From: Thalassotalea_B sp049613795
GTDB taxonomy: Bacteria; Pseudomonadota; Gammaproteobacteria; Enterobacterales; Alteromonadaceae
Length of the DNA stretch: 50,989 nucleotides
Assembly: GCA_049613795.1 (NCBI GenBank)
Contig: JBMZCX010000009.1
Coordinates: 1 to 50,989, forward strand
Direction of reading: 5' to 3'
Part shown: positions 37,065 to 43,935 of the stretch, one piece after another
How the letters are laid out: each line of letters starts with the position of its first letter
How positions within the stretch are numbered: position 1 is the stretch's first letter
Notes under the pieces: model-generated
What the model was told of the DNA's origin: nothing
The model's database searches: none
What the model saw: only the letters and a program-made list of their open reading frames with translations
Translations under genes and position numbers: made by a program

Positions 37065-39131
37065 ATGCGTCAATTATTATTCACCGTTTTAGTATGTATA
37101 AGCTTAACCAGCCTAGCTAATAGCGAAATAGCCATACAAGGAACCGTACTTAATGAATATTTTGAGCCTTTATCTAATGCCTCTATTGTGGTCACAGATA
37201 AAAAAGTAACCAGTAGCGAAAGTGGCCTATTTACTCTAAATATGGCGAGAAAAGATTCCTATCAAATACAAATTTCACACCCCGATTATTACTCTATTGT
37301 TCAAACATTCAGTCATTTCGAACTAACAAATAAAGCCTCTAATACAGCCGTAATAAGCGATATTATTCTCGTTAAAAAAAAGGCAGATAGAGTGATGCTT
37401 GCCTTTGCTGGTGATGTAATGATGGGACGACGCTACTACAAACCATACTTTGGCGACAATGTACTTATTCACCCTAATAATAAGCTTGCTGACAGTAAAG
37501 CCATTGTTCAAAATATTCGCCCTTACATGAGCATTGCAGACTACGCGTCAGTTAATTTAGAAACACAAATAGCCAACAAAGAGCCTAAAGAACGGGCACC
37601 TAAGTCCGTTACTTTTTATTCAGAACCTGAAATATTAGAGGCCTTAACATGGGCCGGTGTTGACTATGTATCTCTTGGCAATAATCATACTTATGATTAT
37701 ATGGACTCTGGTTTGCAATCAACATTAGCTTTTTTAGAAGCCAGTCAACTTGACTACTCTGGCGCTGGTGTAAATGAAAGTACCGCACTTACAGCCCATA
37801 CCACAACCATTAATAATACGCCCTTTGCAATGTTAGGATATGTTGGCTGGGAAGGTAGTGCCAACCCTACTCAAACAGCAAATAGTAAGCATGGGGGAGC
37901 TGCTTATGGTTCAATGAAAAATATTCTCGAGTCTGTGAATCAACAAGTCAGCCAAAACAACGTTACTCTTGTGCAGTATCATGGAAGTCAAGAGTATGCA
38001 AATAACCCAACAGGTGTCACCGAACAACGCTTAAAGTCTGCCCTAGATGCAGGCGCTGCATTAGCCATTGCCCATCACCCGCATGTTACCCAAGGGCTTG
38101 AATTATATAATAACAAGTTGATTGCCTATTCTATGGGGAATTTTATTTTTGACCAAAATTTTAGTGCAACACAGCACAGCTTTATTTTGTATGTATGGCT
38201 TGATCAAGGTGTGTTTCATCGCGCTGAAATTGTTCCCTTATATGTAAAAGGTTATAAACCAACGCCTGCAACAGGTATGCACCGTTACACTGTGATGAAA
38301 CGCTTACGCGAGCTGTCTAACCAACGTAATACTCCTATGTTAATGTCTGGAGGACATGGTGTCATTCAAAGTAAAGCTGCCAGCGCGTCATTTAAAAATC
38401 CTACCACCGAACAGCAATTTACACTTACCATGCAAGCAAATGAGCAAACCGCACCGCTTTACCAATTACCTTGGAACAAAACAATTAAACAAGTGCGATT
38501 AACCGATAAAAATACTGCTTATCGCTTAGGTGTTAACTTAATAAACGGTAGCGATTTTGAAAGTTTTGCCTTATTTAACAGCCCAGAACGCGGTTGGTTG
38601 TTTGATAGAAAGCAAACAACTCTTAACAGCTTTGGTGCTAGCGGTAACCACAGCATAAAAATAAAATTAATGCCAAATAGTACCAACATGTTTGGTATGC
38701 AAAGCTTTAGACGAGTATATAAAGCTAGCAGCCCCATGACCATTAAAGCAAAATTTAATACGCAATCCCCCGTTGAAATAAGTTTTTATTGGCAAGGCAG
38801 GAAAACCCGCCAAAAGCTATTTGACGCTTTTGAAAACAGCCCTAAACACTTAATTAATACTGTTAAACTTAAGGGCAGTAATACATGGCAAAATATTGAG
38901 CTGGGGTTTAACTCGCCACGCATTGGCTACAAAAGTTATCGCGTAATAGCAGAGATAAAAAATAAAGCGGGGGAGGCAACTGAAATAAATATTGATGACT
39001 TTGCATTGGTTGAATGGCAAACAGCCTTTAGCACCATACAAACACCTAGCTATTATAATACCTTAAGTTATCAAGCCGCCTATATTGGCGTAAGTAAACC
39101 AACAACAACGCCCATTACTATCGGTTTATAG
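37065..39131 (+). CDS. Secreted CapA-family protein with N-terminal beta domain and C-terminal carbohydrate-binding-like domain
   Basis: 688 residues. Signal peptide about 1-20, then a carboxypeptidase-regulatory-like beta domain (about 22-103, IQGTVLNEYFEPLSNASIVV). Residues about 108-400 are the CapA/PgsA metallophosphatase-fold domain: AGDVMMGRR (D117), VNLETQ (164-167), LGNNHTYDY (H208), AHHPHVTQG and MGNFIFDQ. A C-terminal beta-sandwich (about 500-680) resembles a carbohydrate-binding module. CapA proteins are known from poly-gamma-glutamate capsule synthesis, but no pgsB/pgsC genes are here; the D-glutamate context and shared operator suggest action on glutamyl polymers. SD AAGAG before ATG 37065. 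Confidence 0.82.
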   Translation: MRQLLFTVLVCISLTSLANSEIAIQGTVLNEYFEPLSNASIVVTDKKVTSSESGLFTLNMARKDSYQIQISHPDYYSIVQTFSHFELTNKASNTAVISDIILVKKKADRVMLAFAGDVMMGRRYYKPYFGDNVLIHPNNKLADSKAIVQNIRPYMSIADYASVNLETQIANKEPKERAPKSVTFYSEPEILEALTWAGVDYVSLGNNHTYDYMDSGLQSTLAFLEASQLDYSGAGVNESTALTAHTTTINNTPFAMLGYVGWEGSANPTQTANSKHGGAAYGSMKNILESVNQQVSQNNVTLVQYHGSQEYANNPTGVTEQRLKSALDAGAALAIAHHPHVTQGLELYNNKLIAYSMGNFIFDQNFSATQHSFILYVWLDQGVFHRAEIVPLYVKGYKPTPATGMHRYTVMKRLRELSNQRNTPMLMSGGHGVIQSKAASASFKNPTTEQQFTLTMQANEQTAPLYQLPWNKTIKQVRLTDKNTAYRLGVNLINGSDFESFALFNSPERGWLFDRKQTTLNSFGASGNHSIKIKLMPNSTNMFGMQSFRRVYKASSPMTIKAKFNTQSPVEISFYWQGRKTRQKLFDAFENSPKHLINTVKLKGSNTWQNIELGFNSPRIGYKSYRVIAEIKNKAGEATEINIDDFALVEWQTAFSTIQTPSYYNTLSYQAAYIGVSKPTTTPITIGL

Positions 39132-39175
39132 TATCGGTTGCATTAGTTAAACGGTCTATTTATATACCAGAAAAG

Positions 39176-39203
39176 CAACCAAATACAGGCATGTATTTGG
39201 TTG
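39176..39203. terminator. Bidirectional terminator between the CapA-like gene and dgcA
   Basis: CAACCAAATACA pairs perfectly with TGTATTTGGTTG around GGCA; T-runs follow on both strands (TTT on plus, CTTTTC on minus). The two genes converge on it. Confidence 0.85.
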
Positions 39204-39259
39204 TTTAAATGAGCCTAGATTAGGCTAATAAGCGGAGAAATTATATCGGCACTATATTG

Positions 39260-40321
39260 CTATGGGTCTATCGTCGCAATAGCCTCGTCAGAGCTAACTG
39301 AACCTCCCCACAATTTAGCCGATAGTGGCTGCATAACCCCTGCAACAAATTCAAAACCATCGAGACGATCATCACAAATAAGTAATGGCCCATCTAAATC
39401 AACAAATTTAGCTGCATTCACTAATAAAGCAGCTGGAGCCATTGCTAAAGAGCTTCCAACCATACAGCCAAGCATTAATTCAAATCCTGCTTTTTTAGCG
39501 CTTTTAGCAAGCTCATTCGCCTCTGTTAAACCACCCGTTTTATCAAGTTTAATATTAATAACTTGGTAGCGATCTTTTAAAAAAGCTAATTCGGCACGGG
39601 TATGGCAAGATTCGTCCGCACAAAGAGGAATGGGCGAGTTATAGTCGATCAGCACCTCGTCTTTACCTGCGGGTAAAGGTTGCTCAATAAGTACAACATT
39701 TAAGGCTTTTAAAGTGGCACAACATTCGGTTAGATCGTTAATTGTCCAGCCTTCATTGGCATCAACAATAAATTGACTTTGTGGCGCAGCTTCGCTTATT
39801 GCTGTCATTTTTTTTACAATATCTTGATTATCTAACTTAACTTTAACTAAAGGAGGGTTATTAAGTTTAGATACTGATTCAGCCATAGCTTCGGGAGTAT
39901 CTATACTCAATGTTTGTGCCGTAATGCATGGCTTTGCATCCTCTAACTGTAATAGCGCAGCCACAGAGGTGTGTTGTAATTTTCCTTGTAGATCCCACCA
40001 CGCACAATCTAACGCATTTCGTGCAGCACCTGCTGGTAATTCAGCAATGAGTGCTGAAATAGCCTTATAGCTAAGCGAAACCTCTTTAAGAGGATTTGTT
40101 AATGACAGTATTTGCGTGGTTACACTGTCGACAGACTCTTGATAACGTGCATAAGGAACAGCTTCAGCCCAGCCAACATGTTCACCATGAGTTAACGTTA
40201 CCACCACAACATCGGCTTGCGTTTTAGCACCTCGGGCAATACGAAAAACATTTTTCAGCGGTAGCGCTTGGTGAACCACATTAATAATAACCGCAGCAGT
40301 CGTTTGTGTTTCTTTCATCAT
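39260..40321 (-). CDS. dgcA: DgcA-type N-acetyl-D-glutamate racemase (dipeptide-epimerase family)
   Basis: 353-residue enolase-superfamily enzyme of the muconate-lactonising/dipeptide-epimerase group. Catalytic residues are in place: K160-x-K162 (VKVKLD), metal ligands D187 (VDANEGW), E213 (IEQPLP) and D236 (CADES), opposite-face K258 (NIKLDKTGG), and DLDGP near 308-312. Alone it would be called an L-Ala-D/L-Glu epimerase (YcjG). Next to a DUF1611 gene and a LysR regulator it fits DgcA, which in marine Proteobacteria converts N-acetyl-D-glutamate to N-acetyl-L-glutamate. GAGGGGG precedes the ATG pair at 40321/40318. It starts 19 bp after dgcN. The substrate call rests on context. Confidence 0.82.
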   Translation of the reverse strand: MMKETQTTAAVIINVVHQALPLKNVFRIARGAKTQADVVVVTLTHGEHVGWAEAVPYARYQESVDSVTTQILSLTNPLKEVSLSYKAISALIAELPAGAARNALDCAWWDLQGKLQHTSVAALLQLEDAKPCITAQTLSIDTPEAMAESVSKLNNPPLVKVKLDNQDIVKKMTAISEAAPQSQFIVDANEGWTINDLTECCATLKALNVVLIEQPLPAGKDEVLIDYNSPIPLCADESCHTRAELAFLKDRYQVINIKLDKTGGLTEANELAKSAKKAGFELMLGCMVGSSLAMAPAALLVNAAKFVDLDGPLLICDDRLDGFEFVAGVMQPLSAKLWGGSVSSDEAIATIDP

Positions 40322-40340
40322 AACCCCCTCAACCTTGCAG

Positions 40341-41339
40341 CTAAATTAGTGCTTTAACAATATCATCAGCACTGTCTCTAAGTGGGTCAACACAAGGTAG
40401 ACCAAATTTTTCACTGAGTTGGGCACATAAATCCTGACCGTCTTCAACACTAACGCTTGACGTATTAATTGCAATACCAACCACTTTCGCATTTTTATTC
40501 GTTAATTGAGCCGCTTGCAGATTCAAAGCAATAGTCGCTTCAATACTCGGAAATTGACTATTAGGCAAACCTCGCATGTGTGTGCGATTAAGATCATGAC
40601 AAATCACTAACGCGTCAGGTTGAGAGCCATGCAACAACCCTAAACTGACACCTGCAAATGCAGGGTGTGAAAGCGAGCCTTGACCTTCAATAATATCCCA
40701 ATGCTCGTCATTATGATTAGGCGATAGCGATTCTGCTGCGCCCGATAAGAAGTCTGATATTACGCAATCAATAGCAACACCTTGGCCTGCGATTAAAATA
40801 CCGCATTGCCCTGTTGCTCTAAAATTAACAGCTAAACCGTGCTTTTTCATTGATTTTTCAAGACTTAACGATGTGTACATTTTTCCTACCGAGCAATCAG
40901 TACCAACCGTTAATAAACGTTTGCCCGTACGCTTGTTGCCTGTTCCTGTTACAAACTCTGCTTTAGGGTGACGAATATCAAATAACCGTTGTTGTGTTTG
41001 TTCAGCCTTAGCAACAATTTCAGGAAAATCACTTAGCTTATCGTGTAGGCCTGAGACAATATCCATACCATTGTCCATTGCTTCTAAAATATATGGCAGC
41101 CACTTTTTATCAAGTACACCACCACTATTGGCAAAACCTAATACAAAAGAATTTGCCCCTTTAGCCGCAGCGTCTTTAATATTAATATTTTCAAGCCCGG
41201 TGGTTACGGTGCAACCCTCTACCGAATATTCGCCAATACACAATTCTGGACGCCAATCTGCAGCGCCACGCGCCATTTTTATTGACAGTTGATCTGTTGC
41301 ATCTCCAATAAACAACAGGTAAGGAGGGACAATTTGCAT
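40341..41339 (-). CDS. dgcN: DgcN-type D-glutamate N-acetyltransferase (DUF1611)
   Basis: 332-residue DUF1611 protein. It contains a P-loop-like TVGTDCSVGKMYTSL (about 144-158), the conserved EGQGSLSHPAF (218-228) and HGSQPDALVICHD. Members paired with a dipeptide epimerase were long annotated as unknown; in marine bacteria the protein was described as DgcN, which acetylates D-glutamate to N-acetyl-D-glutamate, the first step of D-glutamate catabolism. AGGA is 8 bases before ATG 41339. Operon with dgcA; a LysR-type palindrome is centred 111 bp upstream. A 33-codon ORF overlaps its start out of frame. Confidence 0.83.
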   Translation of the reverse strand: MQIVPPYLLFIGDATDQLSIKMARGAADWRPELCIGEYSVEGCTVTTGLENINIKDAAAKGANSFVLGFANSGGVLDKKWLPYILEAMDNGMDIVSGLHDKLSDFPEIVAKAEQTQQRLFDIRHPKAEFVTGTGNKRTGKRLLTVGTDCSVGKMYTSLSLEKSMKKHGLAVNFRATGQCGILIAGQGVAIDCVISDFLSGAAESLSPNHNDEHWDIIEGQGSLSHPAFAGVSLGLLHGSQPDALVICHDLNRTHMRGLPNSQFPSIEATIALNLQAAQLTNKNAKVVGIAINTSSVSVEDGQDLCAQLSEKFGLPCVDPLRDSADDIVKALI

Positions 41340-41380
41340 AGTAAAGTTCCTAAGTGTAAACGCGAGTAAGTAATATCCAT
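41279..41380 (-). CDS. Possible leader ORF overlapping the dgcN start
   Basis: ATG 41380 follows CGGGAG at good spacing and opens a 33-codon ORF (MDITYSRLHLGTLL...) that runs across the dgcN ATG in another frame and ends inside dgcN. It could modulate dgcN translation. Leu/Cys content is high, and there is no family. May be chance. Confidence 0.2.
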   Translation of the reverse strand: MDITYSRLHLGTLLCKLSLLTCCLLEMQQINCQ

Positions 41381-41442
41381 TTGATATCTCCCGAGCTTAA
41401 CTGAGTAAACTTTTATTCATAGTAAGAAGGCTTTAAGCGGTC

Positions 41443-41457
41443 ATAACCTACGGTTAT
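41443..41457. promoter_or_regulatory. LysR-type operator copy 2, upstream of dgcN-dgcA
   Basis: ATAACCTACGGTTAT is a near-perfect palindrome of the T-N11-A form typical of LysR-type regulators. It is centred 111 bp before the dgcN ATG and lies just after the lysR stop. Confidence 0.7.
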
Positions 41458-41465
41458 AATATAAA

Positions 41466-42350
41466 TTAAGTATTTGAAATGCTTTGTTTTAAATAAGGAA
41501 TAAACTCATCAATCACTTTAGAGTTGGTACGGTTTTCTAAGTAAATGGCATTTACATTAAAGGTTAATGCGGGCTCAAAAGAAGCAATCGCCACATCATC
41601 AGATAAGTTCCCTTGGGCTGTGTATCGGTCAACGACACAAACGCCCAAACCTCGAGCAATTAAGCGTGCGGCAATAAAATAAGTTTGTACTTTAATGGAT
41701 GATTTAAAACTAATATCTTCCTCCATCATACGCGCCCACAACATTTCGGCTAATGGTCCACTGTCGCTAATATCAATAAATTCTAACTCACACACCTGCC
41801 TTAACGTTAACTTTTCTGGGCAGTGAGGAAACTGTTCTTTGGGGTAGACAATAACCAATTCAGATTCAACTAAAGGTACTGATGAAACGCCGGGCATGCT
41901 ATGAGGAGAAAATAGCACAGCTAAATCACATTTATGTTCCAATAACGACTGCATTACCGCGTCATTATGAATCGTTTTAATATCAAAAGTAACATTTGGA
42001 AAATCTTGATGATAATTTGCTATAACATTGGGAATAGCGTCAAAGCCCAAAGCAGGTGTTACACCTAAGCTAATGCTGCCAAATTCTGACTTTTTAATAT
42101 TTTGCGCCGTATTTTTTATTGCACGCATTTGTTGATAAATTTTATCCACTTCATCAAATAACATTTCTGCTTCGTCAGTAGGAATTAAGCGCCCTTTAAC
42201 CCGTTCAAATAGCTTAAACCCTAACTGTAACTCAGCATGCGATAACACTTTACTAACCGAGGGTTGTGACACATGTAATATTTTAGCTGCATTTGTAATG
42301 GAGCCTGTTGTATATATTGCATGAAATATTTCTATGTGCCGTAAACGCAT
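41466..42350 (-). CDS. dgcR: LysR-family regulator of the D-glutamate locus (DgcR-like)
   Basis: 294-residue LysR-type transcriptional regulator. N-terminal winged helix-turn-helix (residues about 1-60): MRLRHIEIFHAIYTTGSITNAAKIL then HVSQPSVSKVLSHAE. Effector domain about 90-290 (SLGVTPALGFDAIP, GVSSVPLVESELVIVYP). It sits between gltS (29 bp gap) and dgcN on the same strand; marine dgcN-dgcA clusters carry a LysR gene called dgcR. Four T-N11-A palindromes in this locus are its probable binding sites; the effector could be D-glutamate or N-acetyl-glutamate. Confidence 0.82.
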   Translation of the reverse strand: MRLRHIEIFHAIYTTGSITNAAKILHVSQPSVSKVLSHAELQLGFKLFERVKGRLIPTDEAEMLFDEVDKIYQQMRAIKNTAQNIKKSEFGSISLGVTPALGFDAIPNVIANYHQDFPNVTFDIKTIHNDAVMQSLLEHKCDLAVLFSPHSMPGVSSVPLVESELVIVYPKEQFPHCPEKLTLRQVCELEFIDISDSGPLAEMLWARMMEEDISFKSSIKVQTYFIAARLIARGLGVCVVDRYTAQGNLSDDVAIASFEPALTFNVNAIYLENRTNSKVIDEFIPYLKQSISNT

Positions 42351-42379
42351 CGCATGTCCTAGGTGGTTTAAAGTAAATG

Positions 42380-43594
42380 CTAGCCGCCAACAAACGGAAA
42401 GCTTAAATATAACTGTATGATCAAAGCATTGGTAATATCAATAAAAAACGCACCAACTAAGGGTACAACTAAAAAGGCTTGCGGAGAAGGACCGTGCCGA
42501 GACACTAAAGATTCCATATTTGCTACTGCAGTTGGTGTCGCCCCCAAACCAAAACCACAATGACCACCGGCCATAATCGCCGCATTATAGTTTTTACCCA
42601 TCACACGAAACGTAATAAAATAAGCAAAAAGCATCAACATTAATGCTTGTACTAAAATTAAAAACAACATTGGGCCCGCTAGGCTGACCAACTCCCACAC
42701 TCTTAACGACATTAATGCCATTGCTAAAAATATAGATAACGCCATAGTGCCCCACAAATCAATGCAAGCACGACTGACTTTATATACTTTAGAAAATTCA
42801 GCAAGGTTCGTTATTATCACTCCCAATAACAATGGGATTAAAAATGCCGGTAAAACAACGTCTATCGCCTTTAATGCTTCGTAGCCTAAACGGCCTAAAA
42901 ACATACACAGTAAAATAACAAATAATGTTTCCATCATTTTTTTGGGGGTAACCAAGTCATGATCTTCTGGGTCAAAGGTCACAGTATCGTCTAATTCTTC
43001 ATGGTAATTAACATCGGCTTTTAGGTTATATTTTTTAATTAGCCTTTTACTTACAGGGCCACCAACCAAACCACCTAAAATTAGCCCTAAAGTCGCTGCC
43101 GCCATCGCAAGTTCAAAAACGCTGCTGTGCATACCATATTCGGTAATAAATAAATCGGCGTATGTTGCCCCGTTACCATGCCCCCCAGACAGAGTGACCG
43201 AGCCTCCAATTAACCCCATTAATGGCTCCATCCCTGTCGCTGCGGCAATTGACACTCCTACTGCATTTTGAATAAATAAATACAAGGTCGCAACTCCAAG
43301 AAATAAAGCAACTTTAGGCCCCCCCTTAATCAGCAAACTAAAGCTAGCGCCAAGCCCTACGGTAGTAAAGAAAACTGTCATCAGTGGTGTTTTTAATGCC
43401 ATATCAAATTGAAAGTTTACATCGAAATAGCGGTATAAAATGGCAGAAAAGATAGCAAAAACAATCCCGCCGACGACAGGCTCTGGAATATTATTATTAC
43501 TCAAAAAAGCAATTTTACTATTTAAGTAATAACCTAAAAATAGAATGATAAGTGAAACTAATAGTGTTTCAGCGACAGATATTTCAATATTCAT
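42380..43594 (-). CDS. gltS: Sodium/glutamate symporter GltS
   Basis: Inner-membrane Na+-coupled glutamate importer; the E. coli protein accepts both L- and D-glutamate. 404 residues with about 10 hydrophobic segments. Family motifs: IPEPVVGG, LMGLIGGSVTLSGGHGNG, and the repeat-related AGGHCGFGLGATPTAVANM, then VPLVGAFFIDITNALII. ATG 43594 matches the E. coli length (401) and has GGGTA upstream; ATG 43606 is four codons earlier. First gene of the gltS-lysR pair, with an operator copy centred 129 bp upstream. Divergent from the TonB receptor. Confidence 0.93.
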   Translation of the reverse strand: MNIEISVAETLLVSLIILFLGYYLNSKIAFLSNNNIPEPVVGGIVFAIFSAILYRYFDVNFQFDMALKTPLMTVFFTTVGLGASFSLLIKGGPKVALFLGVATLYLFIQNAVGVSIAAATGMEPLMGLIGGSVTLSGGHGNGATYADLFITEYGMHSSVFELAMAAATLGLILGGLVGGPVSKRLIKKYNLKADVNYHEELDDTVTFDPEDHDLVTPKKMMETLFVILLCMFLGRLGYEALKAIDVVLPAFLIPLLLGVIITNLAEFSKVYKVSRACIDLWGTMALSIFLAMALMSLRVWELVSLAGPMLFLILVQALMLMLFAYFITFRVMGKNYNAAIMAGGHCGFGLGATPTAVANMESLVSRHGPSPQAFLVVPLVGAFFIDITNALIIQLYLSFPFVGG

Positions 43595-43715
43595 ATATGT
43601 ACCCATTTAATATGTGAGTTTTCTTATTATTTGTTCGCCATACCGAATTAATACAGTAAGAATTAATTGTAAAGTGAACACTATGAGATAAGCAGTTCAA
43701 AATTTTTGGTGCATC

Positions 43716-43730
43716 ATAACCTAAGGTTTT
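43716..43730. promoter_or_regulatory. LysR-type operator copy 3, upstream of gltS
   Basis: ATAACCTAAGGTTTT matches copies 2 and 4, with the left half perfect and one base off in the last symmetric position. Centre 129 bp before the gltS ATG, on the gltS side of the divergent promoter region. Confidence 0.6.
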
Positions 43731-43794
43731 GCCTTTTTGGTTAACTATTTTTTTTATATATACCGACACAGTGGCAGAAAAAGATTATTTTGCT

Positions 43795-43809
43795 ATAACT
43801 TTAGGTTAT
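43795..43809. promoter_or_regulatory. LysR-type operator copy 4, upstream of the TonB receptor
   Basis: ATAACTTTAGGTTAT, T-N11-A form, flanked by GC on each side as in copy 1. Centre 134 bp before the receptor ATG and 79 bp from copy 3. The divergent region (43607-43935) holds no gene. Confidence 0.65.
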
Positions 43810-43836
43810 GGCTTGTAAATGAAGTGTCACTGGTAT

Positions 43837-43855
43837 TGCCTATATAAATTAGGCA
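43837..43855. promoter_or_regulatory. Second palindrome in the receptor promoter
   Basis: TGCCTA and TAGGCA are inverted around TATAAAT. It may be another operator or include the -10 element of the receptor promoter. It has no copy at the other units. Confidence 0.35.
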
Positions 43856-43935
43856 TGGTGAAACTAATAGCAATGATCGAATAAACATATATTCGACAAA
43901 AATTACAATAAATAAAACTGATTCAGGTGAGAAGA

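Noticed and set aside
39260..40321. Annotation as murein-recycling L-Ala-D/L-Glu epimerase only
   Set aside because: The tight pairing with DUF1611 and LysR genes and GltS fits the D-glutamate pathway better; kept as the alternative.
43584..43769. 61-residue minus-strand ORF over the gltS promoter
   Set aside because: Covers an operator copy and the gltS start, and has no ribosome site.
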